13,657 nt of DNA from Pseudomonadota bacterium. GTDB lineage: Bacteria > Pseudomonadota > Gammaproteobacteria > Xanthomonadales > Rhodanobacteraceae. The stretch is taken from positions 1 to 13,657 of the forward strand of contig JAFEEK010000441.1 in assembly GCA_018241165.1 (NCBI GenBank). The letters run 5' to 3'. Shown piece by piece: positions 6,626 to 13,657 of this stretch. Below the pieces are notes generated by a model. That model was given only the letters and a program-made list of their open reading frames with translations. It did not search any database and was not told where the DNA came from. Every line of letters begins with the position of its first letter. The first letter of the stretch is position 1. Made by a program: the position numbers and the translations under genes.

Positions 6626-7713
6626 GCGCGGCGCAAGCGCCCGGCGTCCTGTACGCACAAGGCGTGGCGCAAAAGCGCTGGGAGGATGATCCCGCGCAAC
6701 GCGAAATTCTGCCGGTGCTCGATCGCATCCGTTCCGGAATCCTCGCCGCGTCGCGCAGCGGTTGGCGGCGCTGGTTGCCGATGCGTTCGCACGCGCCGGT
6801 GCGTGGGCTGTACCTGTGGGGATCGGTCGGACGCGGCAAGACGTTTCTTGCCGACCTGCTTGTCGAATCGCTGCCGCCGAATCTCGTGCTGCGCCTGCAT
6901 TTTCATCGCTGCATGGGTCGCGTGCAGGCACAGTTGAAGGCGCTCGAAGGCCGTGCCGATCCGTTGCGTGAAGTCGCAGCCACCTTTGCCGCCGAGGCGA
7001 AACTGCTGTGCCTGGACGAGTTCTTCGTCAGCGACATCGGCGATGCGATGATCCTGGCCGGCTTGCTCGAACACCTGTTTGCGCTGGGCGTGGTCTTGGT
7101 GACGACGTCGAACATCGCGCCATCCGGCTTGTACCGCGATGGTTTGCAACGCGCTAGGTTTCTGCCCGCGATCGATCTGCTCGAAGCGCATTGCGAAGTG
7201 CGCGAACTTGTTTCACCGCAGGATTACCGTCTGCGCGCGCTCACTCGCGCCGGGGTCTATTTCACGCCGCTCGGCGAGCATGCCGAGCATGAACTTGCCG
7301 CCCGCTTCGCGCGCATCGCACCCGGCGCGCAGCGCGATGACGCGAGCATCCGCATCAACGATCGCGACATTTCCATTCGCCGCCGTGGCGATGGCGCGAT
7401 CTGGTTCGACTTCGATGCGCTGTGCGAAGGTCCGCGAGCGGTCGCCGATTACATCGACCTCGCGCAGCGTTTCAACACGGTGCTGATCTCGAACGTGCCA
7501 CAATTCACGCCGCAGACCGAAGACGCGGCGCGGCGTTTCGTGAACCTTGTCGACGAGTTCTACGATCGCGGCGTGAAACTGGTGCTGTCCGCCGCCACGC
7601 CGGTGACCGAGTTGTACGATGGCGAGCGCCTGCGCGCCGAATTCGCGCGTACCGAAAGCCGCCTGATCGAAATGCAAAGCGCGCAATATCTGGCTGCCGC
7701 GCACAGGCATTGA
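6622..7713 (+). CDS. zapE: Cell division protein ZapE / AFG1-like ATPase
   Basis: This 363-aa P-loop ATPase belongs to the AFG1/ZapE family. Walker A is GSVGRGKT (67-74), in the family context GLYLWGSVGRGKTFL. Walker B is LLCLDEF (128-134), within KLLCLDEFFVSDIGDAMIL, and VTTSN in the following strand is a sensor-1-like segment. The HFHRCM element after Walker A is the family HFHxFM motif with Cys in the Phe position. The length and the C-terminal block with ISNVPQFTP and FVNLVDEFYDRGVKL match bacterial ZapE, which in E. coli binds FtsZ and supports division under stress; the mitochondrial homologue AFG1 acts in respiratory-complex turnover. ATG 6622 overlaps the hydrolase stop by 4 nt and gives a typical N-terminus. 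No terminator is evident after the stop. Confidence 0.93.
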   Translation: MSAAQAPGVLYAQGVAQKRWEDDPAQREILPVLDRIRSGILAASRSGWRRWLPMRSHAPVRGLYLWGSVGRGKTFLADLLVESLPPNLVLRLHFHRCMGRVQAQLKALEGRADPLREVAATFAAEAKLLCLDEFFVSDIGDAMILAGLLEHLFALGVVLVTTSNIAPSGLYRDGLQRARFLPAIDLLEAHCEVRELVSPQDYRLRALTRAGVYFTPLGEHAEHELAARFARIAPGAQRDDASIRINDRDISIRRRGDGAIWFDFDALCEGPRAVADYIDLAQRFNTVLISNVPQFTPQTEDAARRFVNLVDEFYDRGVKLVLSAATPVTELYDGERLRAEFARTESRLIEMQSAQYLAAAHRH

Positions 7714-7864
7714 TTTTCATCCTCCGAATCCGCAGAACGCACCGGTACCAGCACCAGATTTACAACAAAAAATGACCTCCGACCTATTGCTTTGGGTGCA
7801 TCCGATCTATATCTTGACCGGCCCAGTTCGCTAATTCGCGCAGCCCGGTAAAGGACTCGCTTCC
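7714..7864 (+). promoter_or_regulatory. Intergenic leader of the RND efflux operon with ribosome-binding site
   Basis: This 151-bp gap is more AT-rich than its surroundings. A plausible but weak promoter is TTGCTT (7787-7792) with TATATC (7808-7813) at 15-bp spacing. A TTGACC (7814-7819) lacks a well-spaced -10. A good ribosome-binding site AAAGGA (7850-7855) sits 9 nt before the ATG at 7865. No regulator gene (TetR or MarR type) is encoded next to the operon and no clear operator dyad was recognised. Confidence 0.4.
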
Positions 7865-9058
7865 ATGCGTCTACGCATTTCCTCCGTTTTCGTCATGACC
7901 GCCGCTGCGACCCTGGCCGCTTGCGGCGGTTCGCAACAACAGCAGATGCAGATGCCGCCGCCCGAAGTCGGGGTCATGGTCGCCAAGGCGCAGGCCGTGC
8001 CGTTGCAGCAGGAGCTGGTCGGACGCCTTTCGGCGACGCGCAGCTCGGACGTGCGCGCGCGTGTGGCCGGAGTGCTGCTCAAGCGCGTCTATGTCGAAGG
8101 CAGCGACGTGAAGGAAGGCGATCTGCTGTTCCAGATCGATCCGGCACCGCTGCAGGCCGCGCTCAACGTGCAGCTCGCCAATCTCGCCTCGGCGCAGGCG
8201 ACGTACACCAATAACCACATCGCCGCCGACCGCGCCCGTTCGGTCGGCGCCAAGGGCTTGCTGTCCAAGGCCGACGTGGACAACGCGATCGCCGCCGAGC
8301 GCACCGCCGCTGCGGCAGTGCAGCAGGCGAAGGCGAACGTGGATACGGCGAGGATCAACCTGGGCTATGCGCGCGTCGTCGCGCCGATTTCCGGCCGCGC
8401 CGGCCAGCAGCAGGTCACCGAAGGCGCGCTCGTCGGCCAGAGCGACGCGACCTTGCTGACGACGGTCGAACAGATCGACCCGATCTACGTGAATTTCAGT
8501 CAAGCGTTCGCCGACCTCGACAGTCTGCGCCGCGCCGCGGCGTCCGGCGCGGTGCGCCTGGCCGATGCGAACAAGGCCAGCGTCGACCTGCTTGGCAGCG
8601 ATGGCAAGCCGACCGGCAAATCCGGCACGCTCGATTTCGCCGATGCCGCCGTGGACGCATCGACCGGCGCGGTAAGCCTGCGCGCGATCATGCCCAATCC
8701 CGACCATACGCTGTTGCCCGGCCAGTACGTCAATGTGCGCCTCAACGCCGGCGAAATCGCGCATGCGTGGCTGGTGCCGCAGCAGGCCGTGCAGCGCGAC
8801 TCGAAAGGCTCGTATGTCTATGTCATCGGCGCCGACGGCCATGTCGCGCAGAAGCGGATCAAGGCCGACACGCTGCGCGATGGCGACTGGATCGCCACTG
8901 AAGGCCTCGCCGACGGCGACCAGATCGCGATGAACCAAATCCAGCAGCTCGGCATGGCTCTGGCCCAGGCCAAGCCCGACAAGCCAGCGACGGCGAAGGC
9001 CGTGTCGTGGCCGCTGGCACCCGCGCAGCCGCAAAAGAACGCGCCGACCGCGCATTGA
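7865..9058 (+). CDS. RND efflux periplasmic adaptor lipoprotein (AcrA/MexA family)
   Basis: This 397-aa lipoprotein has a signal peptide ending in lipobox LAAC with Cys20, then a Gln-rich linker. Domains: lipoyl half 1 (about 55-92, with RVAGVLLKRVYVEGSDVKEG and LLFQIDPAP), alpha-helical hairpin (about 94-165), lipoyl half 2 (TARINLGYARVVAPISGRAG, 161-180), beta-barrel (about 200-295, ending LLPGQYVNVRL) and membrane-proximal domain (about 300-365, with VPQQAV and GDQIAM). These are standard for adaptors of HAE1 RND pumps. The protein would link the pump encoded just downstream to an outer-membrane TolC/OprM-type channel not encoded here. ATG 7865 is supported by AAAGGA at 7850-7855. The gap to the pump gene is 73 bp and holds a terminator-like hairpin, so the two genes may not be expressed equally. 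Confidence 0.94.
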   Translation: MRLRISSVFVMTAAATLAACGGSQQQQMQMPPPEVGVMVAKAQAVPLQQELVGRLSATRSSDVRARVAGVLLKRVYVEGSDVKEGDLLFQIDPAPLQAALNVQLANLASAQATYTNNHIAADRARSVGAKGLLSKADVDNAIAAERTAAAAVQQAKANVDTARINLGYARVVAPISGRAGQQQVTEGALVGQSDATLLTTVEQIDPIYVNFSQAFADLDSLRRAAASGAVRLADANKASVDLLGSDGKPTGKSGTLDFADAAVDASTGAVSLRAIMPNPDHTLLPGQYVNVRLNAGEIAHAWLVPQQAVQRDSKGSYVYVIGADGHVAQKRIKADTLRDGDWIATEGLADGDQIAMNQIQQLGMALAQAKPDKPATAKAVSWPLAPAQPQKNAPTAH

Positions 9059-9064
9059 TCATTG

Positions 9065-9092
9065 AAAAGTGCGGCCAGGATGGCCGCTTTTT
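9065..9092 (+). terminator. Terminator-like hairpin inside the RND operon
   Basis: Arms GCGGCC (9071-9076) and GGCCGC (9082-9087) form a perfect 6-bp GC stem around the 5-nt loop AGGAT, followed immediately by TTTTT (9088-9092) and preceded by an A-rich stretch (AAAAG, 9065-9069). This is the classical intrinsic-terminator layout, only 12 nt after the adaptor stop and 39 nt before the pump start. No second promoter is evident in the remaining bases, so it probably acts as a leaky terminator that lowers pump mRNA relative to adaptor mRNA. Confidence 0.65.
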
Positions 9093-9131
9093 GATTCTCG
9101 CGATCAGGGACGAACGCAAAGGGAAACTGCC

Positions 9132-12100
9132 ATGCCCAATTTCTTCATCGATCGGCCGATCTTCGCCTGGGTCATCGCGATCCTCATCACCCTTGGCGGC
9201 GTGATCGCGATCCGTTCGCTCGGTATCGAATCCTATCCGAGTATCGCCCCGCCGCAGGTGACGATCAGCGCCAGCTACCAGGGCGCCGACGCAAACACGG
9301 TGGAAAAGACCGTCACCCAGGTGATCGAGCAACAGCTCACCGGCATCGACAACCTGATGTATTTCAGCTCGACCTCGAGCGCGAGCGGCGGCGCATCGAT
9401 CACGCTGACGTTCCAGCCCGGCACCAATGTGGACATCGCGCAGGTGCAGACGCAGAACAAGGTTTCGCTGGCGCAGCCGCGCCTGCCGACCGAGGTCGTG
9501 CAGCAGGGCATTGTCGTGGCCAAGGCCAACGCCGGCTTCCTCATGGTCGGCATGCTCAAGTCCGACGACGGCTCGCTCGATTCCTACGGCCTGAACAACT
9601 TGCTCGCCTCACGCGTGCTCGATTCCGTGCAGCGCGTTCCCGGCGTGGGCAGCGTGCTGCAATTCGGTTCCGAATACGCGATGCGCATCTGGCTCGATGC
9701 GGACAAGCTGCACGGTTACGGCCTCTCGGCCGCGCAGGCGCTGGCCGCCGTGCAGGCGCAGAACATCCAGGTCGCGGCCGGCTCGCTCGGCGCGGAGCCC
9801 GCCGTGCCCGGCAACGGCTTCTCGGCCACGGTGACGGCGGAAAGCCGTTTCTCCACGCCCGAGCAGTTCGAAAACATCATTCTGCGCGCAAATTCCGATG
9901 GCACGGCGGTGCGGCTGAAGGACGTCGCGCGCGTCGAACTCGGCCCGTTTTCCTACGGCCATAGCGTGAGTTACAACGGCCAACCGGTCGCCGGCTTCGC
10001 CGTGCAGTTGCAGACCGGCGCGAACGCGCTCACGGTTGCCGAGGCGGTGAAGGCGAAACTGGCGGCGCTGCAATCCAGCTTCCCGCCCGGCGTGTCGTGG
10101 TTCGTGCCCTACGACACCACCGATTTCATCAGCATCTCGGTCGAGGAAGTCGTGCAGACGCTGATCGAGGCCATCATTCTCGTCTTCATCGTCATGCTCG
10201 TGTTCCTGCAGAACCTGCGCATGACGATGGTCGCGATGCTCGTGATCCCGGTCGCGCTGATGGGCGGTTTCGTCGGCATGTGGATGGTCGGCTTCACCAT
10301 CAACCAGCTTTCCCTGTTCGGCATGGTGCTGGCCATCGGCATCGTCGTCGACGACGCCATCGTAGTGATCGAGAACGTCGAACGCATCATGGCCGAGGAA
10401 CACCTGTCGCCGAAGGAGGCAACGCGCAAGGCGATGGGCCAGATCTCCGGCGCCGTCGTCGCCATTGCCGTGGTGCTCGCAGCGGTGTTCGTGCCGAGCG
10501 CGATGCAGTCCGGATCGGTCGGCGCGATCTACCGCCAGTTCGCGCTCACCATCGCGCTGTCGGTGATGTTCTCGGCCTTCCTCGCGCTCGCGTTCACGCC
10601 CGCGCTGTGCGCTACCTTGCTCAAATCCGTGCACGAGACGAAGAAGAACGCATTGTTCCGCTGGTTCAACAGCACGTTCGATTGGGCGCAAAAGACCTAC
10701 ACCGGACATGTGCGCAGCGCGATCCGCCACATGCCGCGCTGGATGATGGTGTTCGCCGCCGTGGTGCTGGTGTGCGGCTTCCTGTTCTGGCGCATTCCCG
10801 GCAGTTTCCTGCCCGAAGAAGACCAGGGCTATGCGCTGGGCATCGTGACCTTGCCGACCGGCGCCTCGATCGACCGCACCAATGCGGTGATGGAACAGGT
10901 GCAGCAGATCGCGCGCAAGAATCCGGCCGTCGATGGCGTGATCTCGGTGGCCGGTTTCAGCTTCGTCGGCCAGAGCGAGAACGTGGGCATGGCGTTCTTC
11001 CGCTTCAAGCCGTGGGGTACGCGCGCCAACGCCGTGCAGGTGATCCAGCAGCTAAACGGCGCGTTCTTCATGGGCATCAAGGATGCGCAGACCTTCGTCA
11101 TCAACCTGCCCACGATCCAGGGGTTGGGCCAGTTCGGCGGCTTCGACATGTATCTCGAGGATCGCGGCGGAAACGGCCACGACGCGCTGGTCAACGCGCA
11201 GAACATCCTGCTCGGCAAGGCCGCGCAGGAGACCGGCACGCTGACCGGCGTGCGTCCGAACGGCCTGGCCGACGTGCCGCAGCTGGCGATGAGCGTCGAC
11301 CGCGTGCAGGCGCAGTCCATGGGGCTTTCGCTTTCAGACGTTTATACGGCCATTCAGTTGATGCTGGCGCCGGTTTACGCCAACGACTTCTTCTACCAGG
11401 GCCGCGTGCTGCGCGTGAACATGCAGGCCGAAGCGCGCTTTCGCATGGATCCGGGCGCATTGCGGCACTTCTACGTGCCGAGCAACAAGACGACGACCGG
11501 CGGCACCGGCGCGGCGGCGCCGGAGATGATCCCGATTTCCAACGTCGTGCACACGAACTGGACGATGGGTTCGCCCAGCCTTGTGCGCTACAACGGCAAT
11601 TCGGCGATCGAGATCGTCGGTTCGCAGGCGCCCGGCAAGAGTTCGGGCCAGGCGATGGCGGCAATCCAGAACATCGTCGACAAGGATCTGCCGACCGGCT
11701 TCGGCTACGACTGGGCCGGCCAGTCGCTGCAGGAACTGATCTCCGGCTCGCAGGCGCCGATGCTGATCGCGTTGTCCGCGTTCGTGGTGTTCCTGTGTCT
11801 GGCCGCGCTGTATGAGAGCTGGTCGATTCCGATCGCGGTCATGCTCGTAGTGCCGCTCGGCCTCACCGGCATGCTCGCGGCGACCATGTTGCGCGGGCTG
11901 TCCAACGACGTCTACTTCAAGGTCGGCATGCTCACCATCATCGCGCTGGCGGCGAAGAACGCGATCCTGATCGTCGAGTTCTGCGTGTCCGAACAACGCG
12001 CCGGGCGTTCGCTCGGCGTGGCCGTGGTCGACGCCGCGCGCCTGCGTCTGCGCCCGATCCTGATGACTTCTTTCTGCTTCATCCTCGGCGTTCTGCCGCT

Positions 12101-12299
12101 GGCGATCTCGTCGGGCGCCGGCGCGAACGCGCGCCACGCCATCGGCACCGGCGTGATCGGCGGCATGCTGTTCGCCACCTTCTTCGGCGTGCTGTTCATC
12201 CCGGTGTTCTACGTCGCGGTGCGGCGCGCGCTGGGCGACAAGCTCGAATCCGAGGGCGAGACGCTGCGCGAGACCCTGGACCAGCACAAGCACGCCTGA
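9132..12299 (+). CDS. RND multidrug efflux pump, inner-membrane subunit (AcrB/MexB, HAE1 family)
   Basis: This 1055-aa proton-driven transporter is close to E. coli AcrB in length (1049). The N-terminus MPNFFIDRPIFAWV is the standard HAE1 start and fixes ATG 9132; the open frame upstream runs through the intergenic hairpin and is not coding. The TM4 proton-relay aspartates appear as D407 and D408 in GIVVDDAIVVIENVER, the same numbers as in AcrB. The TM10 lysine is K942 in ALAAKNAILIVEF (AcrB K940). RLRPILMTS with the relay arginine precedes TM11-12. Two large periplasmic porter regions (about 30-335 and 560-870) flank the TM bundles, and the switch-loop region reads GFSFVGQSENVGMAFF. It should form a homotrimer with the adaptor encoded at 7865-9058 and a separately encoded outer-membrane channel. 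Substrates are not deducible, though the similarity suggests broad hydrophobic drugs. Confidence 0.96.
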   Translation: MPNFFIDRPIFAWVIAILITLGGVIAIRSLGIESYPSIAPPQVTISASYQGADANTVEKTVTQVIEQQLTGIDNLMYFSSTSSASGGASITLTFQPGTNVDIAQVQTQNKVSLAQPRLPTEVVQQGIVVAKANAGFLMVGMLKSDDGSLDSYGLNNLLASRVLDSVQRVPGVGSVLQFGSEYAMRIWLDADKLHGYGLSAAQALAAVQAQNIQVAAGSLGAEPAVPGNGFSATVTAESRFSTPEQFENIILRANSDGTAVRLKDVARVELGPFSYGHSVSYNGQPVAGFAVQLQTGANALTVAEAVKAKLAALQSSFPPGVSWFVPYDTTDFISISVEEVVQTLIEAIILVFIVMLVFLQNLRMTMVAMLVIPVALMGGFVGMWMVGFTINQLSLFGMVLAIGIVVDDAIVVIENVERIMAEEHLSPKEATRKAMGQISGAVVAIAVVLAAVFVPSAMQSGSVGAIYRQFALTIALSVMFSAFLALAFTPALCATLLKSVHETKKNALFRWFNSTFDWAQKTYTGHVRSAIRHMPRWMMVFAAVVLVCGFLFWRIPGSFLPEEDQGYALGIVTLPTGASIDRTNAVMEQVQQIARKNPAVDGVISVAGFSFVGQSENVGMAFFRFKPWGTRANAVQVIQQLNGAFFMGIKDAQTFVINLPTIQGLGQFGGFDMYLEDRGGNGHDALVNAQNILLGKAAQETGTLTGVRPNGLADVPQLAMSVDRVQAQSMGLSLSDVYTAIQLMLAPVYANDFFYQGRVLRVNMQAEARFRMDPGALRHFYVPSNKTTTGGTGAAAPEMIPISNVVHTNWTMGSPSLVRYNGNSAIEIVGSQAPGKSSGQAMAAIQNIVDKDLPTGFGYDWAGQSLQELISGSQAPMLIALSAFVVFLCLAALYESWSIPIAVMLVVPLGLTGMLAATMLRGLSNDVYFKVGMLTIIALAAKNAILIVEFCVSEQRAGRSLGVAVVDAARLRLRPILMTSFCFILGVLPLAISSGAGANARHAIGTGVIGGMLFATFFGVLFIPVFYVAVRRALGDKLESEGETLRETLDQHKHA

Positions 12300-12317
12300 C
12301 GCATCTGCTCTTGCCGG

Positions 12318-12342
12318 ACGGCTTCGAATCAATCGAAGCCGT
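12318..12342. terminator. Perfect 10-bp hairpin between convergent genes, overlapping the minus-strand stop codon
   Basis: ACGGCTTCGA (12318-12327) and TCGAAGCCGT (12333-12342) are exact inverted repeats around a 5-nt loop. The loop contains the TGA of the minus-strand gene (12329-12331), and one arm encodes its last residues N-G-F-D. No T-run follows on either strand, so intrinsic termination is uncertain. The position, 18 bp after the pump stop and at the end of the converging gene, favours a bidirectional termination or mRNA-protection role. Confidence 0.5.
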
Positions 12343-13528
12343 TGGCAAAAATGGTGTCGAGGTCGATGAAATTCACCTCGAAGGCGCCCATGTCGCAAAT
12401 GGCGCTGCCGTTCTTGTCGCCATCGTAGGGCCGCGACTGACCGCGTTGATCGGTGGTTTCGCAGGTGCCGTTGTTTCCCGAATCGATCGCAGGCGAGCCG
12501 GGCAGCAGGGCAAGCGTCTGGGTCGGCCCGCCGTTGTTCGTCAGCGGGCCCAGCTTGGGGTCCTGGCCGAGGATATTGTTCGAGCCGGTGAATGTCCCGC
12601 CGCCAGTACACGCATAGCTGCCTTCGATCAGGCTGTCGTTCGCAGTGACGCTGCTCGCACCGTTCGATTGGGCCGTGCAGGCAATCTCGCTCATGCTCGG
12701 TGCCAGATTGTTCGCGATGATGCTGTTCGTGAAGTAGCCATTCTGTTTCGAGATCCAGGCTCCGCCGCCAATACTGTTGGCGGTGTTGCCGCTGATCGTG
12801 CTGTTGAACACGTTGATGGTGGTACGTGCGTAAAACCCGCCGCCGGAACCGTTGGCAGTGTTGCCGCTGATCGTGGTGTTGATGAGCGAGGTTGTCGGAT
12901 AGTTCGCGGAAAATCCGCCGCCGGAGTTGCCGGCAGAATTGCCGCTGATGGTGCTGTAGTTGACATTCAGGGTTCCGGAACCCTTGTAGAAGCCGCCGCC
13001 AAAGCTCTGTGCGTAACTGTCCTGGATAGCGAGGTGGTTCAGGGTCAGGTGGCCGTAGGCAAAATTCAATGCGCCACCCTTGCCGGCGGTACGGCCACTG
13101 GACAAAGTGATGCCGGACAATGTCAACGAATTGCCCCCGACATACACCTTGTCGTAGAAAATGCCGCCGTCGCCGCCGCTGGCGACGCCACCGCCGGACA
13201 CGACAAGCAGATTCGCTCCAGGGCCCTGGATGGTCAGGCTGTCGGTAATGGCGATGTGTCCCTTGGTCGCGATGTCCAGGGTGATCGTGTCTCCCGACAG
13301 ACTCGATGCAAACGTGATGGTATCGGCGCCGGCATTGGCGTTTGCCGCGGCAACGGCATCGCGCAAGGTGCAGGCGTTGACCGCACAGGTACCGGTGCCG
13401 GCATCGCCGGCGGACGTAACGGTATACGTGGCTGCGTTGGCCACGCCCAATGCGGCTGCCAGGGCAAGCGCGAGTGGCGCGCGCGCGGGTTTGCGGGTAC
13501 GAAGCGATTGCGGATTTGCGTTGGGCAT
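12329..13528 (-). CDS. Secreted right-handed parallel beta-helix repeat protein with IFANGFD C-terminal tail
   Basis: This 399-aa exported protein has a Sec signal peptide with a basic n-region, a hydrophobic Ala/Leu core and cleavage likely after ANA (residues 30-32). A CSLREA-like segment follows (TYTVTSAGDAG, then CAVNACTLRDAVAAAN, 48-63). The body (about 95-330) is a beta-helix built from repeated GGG-F and STISGNTAN-type coils of 25-26 residues. The closing block LTNNGGPTQTLALLPGSPAIDSG and CDMGAFEV is typical of polymorphic-outer-membrane-like and pectate-lyase-fold surface proteins. No catalytic residues can be identified; structural or adhesive roles are as likely as polysaccharide binding. 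The last residues, DTIFANGFD, look like a C-terminal tail shared by many secreted proteins of Lysobacterales. A GTG at 13558 could extend the frame, but the ATG at 13528 has an excellent ribosome-binding site and places the signal peptide correctly. It is convergent with the RND pump, to which it seems unrelated. Confidence 0.85.
   Translation of the reverse strand: MPNANPQSLRTRKPARAPLALALAAALGVANAATYTVTSAGDAGTGTCAVNACTLRDAVAAANANAGADTITFASSLSGDTITLDIATKGHIAITDSLTIQGPGANLLVVSGGGVASGGDGGIFYDKVYVGGNSLTLSGITLSSGRTAGKGGALNFAYGHLTLNHLAIQDSYAQSFGGGFYKGSGTLNVNYSTISGNSAGNSGGGFSANYPTTSLINTTISGNTANGSGGGFYARTTINVFNSTISGNTANSIGGGAWISKQNGYFTNSIIANNLAPSMSEIACTAQSNGASSVTANDSLIEGSYACTGGGTFTGSNNILGQDPKLGPLTNNGGPTQTLALLPGSPAIDSGNNGTCETTDQRGQSRPYDGDKNGSAICDMGAFEVNFIDLDTIFANGFD
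12776..12958 (-). repeat. Diverging tandem repeats encoding beta-helix coils
   Basis: Three DNA copies sharing a TTGCCGCTGAT core (plus strand, cores starting near 12786, 12861 and 12939) are spaced by about 75 and 78 nt. They encode successive N-S/T-T-I-S-G-N-T/S-A coils of the beta-helix protein. The first two copies are nearly identical over about 30 nt, suggesting recent internal duplication of a coil. Confidence 0.7.
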
Positions 13529-13657
13529 GGGCGACCTCCCGAAAAAATGTAAAACCACCGGAATTTCGTGGTTGGCTCATGTCGAAACGCAAAAGCAGTG
13601 CATTTCCTATCACGCACCATGGCGCGGAACAATTACAATAACCCGCTTACATTCGGG
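13529..13657 (-). promoter_or_regulatory. Leader region of the beta-helix gene: ribosome-binding site, hairpin and dyad
   Basis: Read on the minus strand, GGGAGG (13540-13535) lies 6 nt before the ATG at 13528 and decides that start. Just upstream is an A/T-rich tract, preceded by an inverted repeat AACCAC/GTGGTT (13553-13558 and 13568-13573, 9-nt loop). A near-perfect 14-bp dyad centred on CCATGG (13613-13626, one mismatched pair) could be an operator. A -10-like TGTAAT (minus strand, 13637-13632) has its expected -35 at or beyond the window edge, so no promoter is called firmly. No gene is supported here. Confidence 0.4.

Noticed and set aside
7814..7837. TTGACC at 7814-7819 with TAATTC at 7832-7837 as a promoter for the RND operon
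   Set aside because: The spacing is only 12 bp, too short for a sigma-70 promoter.
9069..9131. N-terminal extension of the RND pump by 21 residues from an upstream in-frame start
   Set aside because: The extension would translate the terminator-like hairpin, and the MPNFFIDRPIFAWV start at 9132 is the conserved HAE1 N-terminus.
10097..11815. A 572-codon plus-strand open frame within the RND pump gene
   Set aside because: It is an alternative frame of the pump gene, rich in Arg and Gly, without any recognisable motif.
12311..13552. A long plus-strand open frame (413 codons) exactly opposite the beta-helix gene
   Set aside because: Val/Gly/Ala-rich product with no domain; the minus-strand frame has signal peptide, ribosome-binding site, beta-helix repeats and family C-terminal block.
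11334..13613. A 759-codon minus-strand open frame spanning the RND pump 3' end and the beta-helix gene
   Set aside because: It overlaps two convincing genes in another frame, shows no domain, and its composition is dominated by Arg/Gln/His as expected for an out-of-frame shadow.

Overview
The window is a GC-rich, densely coded stretch of bacterial chromosome. The gene set is a MacB-type ABC exporter operon, a membrane-anchored cytochrome c5-like protein, a ZapE/AFG1 ATPase and an HAE1-type RND pump. The secreted beta-helix protein ends in an IFANGFD tail that I associate with Lysobacterales (Xanthomonadales/Rhodanobacteraceae). Together these suggest a gammaproteobacterium of that group. This is an inference from gene style only; no rRNA or other marker gene is present. 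No insertion sequence, CRISPR array, tRNA or rRNA was seen, and no gap between genes exceeds about 160 bases.

Layout. (1) 1-168: the 3' end of a DUF885-type gene. (2) 238-5264: a tightly overlapping four-gene operon encoding an ABC ATPase, an unusual 634-aa adaptor with two complete HlyD/MacA-like modules fused head to tail, a second single-module adaptor lipoprotein, and a MacB/FtsX-type permease. The three junctions overlap by 17, 4 and 4 nt, so translation is probably coupled. No outer-membrane factor is encoded. (3) 5346-7713: a GTG-started membrane-anchored monohaem cytochrome c, a TTG-started alpha/beta hydrolase and zapE; the last two overlap by ATGA. A REP-like nested palindrome lies between the cytochrome and the hydrolase. 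(4) 7865-12299: a two-gene RND efflux operon (AcrA/MexA-like lipoprotein adaptor and AcrB/MexB-like pump), with a terminator-like hairpin plus T5 in the 73-bp gap between the genes. (5) 12329-13528, minus strand: a secreted right-handed beta-helix protein, convergent with the pump gene. Its stop codon lies in the loop of a perfect 10-bp hairpin between the two genes. (6) 13529-13657: the leader region of that gene.

How the genes work together. The first operon most likely builds an inner-membrane, ATP-driven mechanotransmission complex of the MacAB kind. Here the periplasmic part comes from three adaptor modules on two polypeptides instead of one MacA. The second efflux operon is a conventional proton-driven AcrAB-like pair that needs an outer-membrane channel from elsewhere. 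The middle block is housekeeping (respiratory electron transfer, cell-division ATPase). The most unusual element is the fused double adaptor and the three-module composition of the ABC operon.
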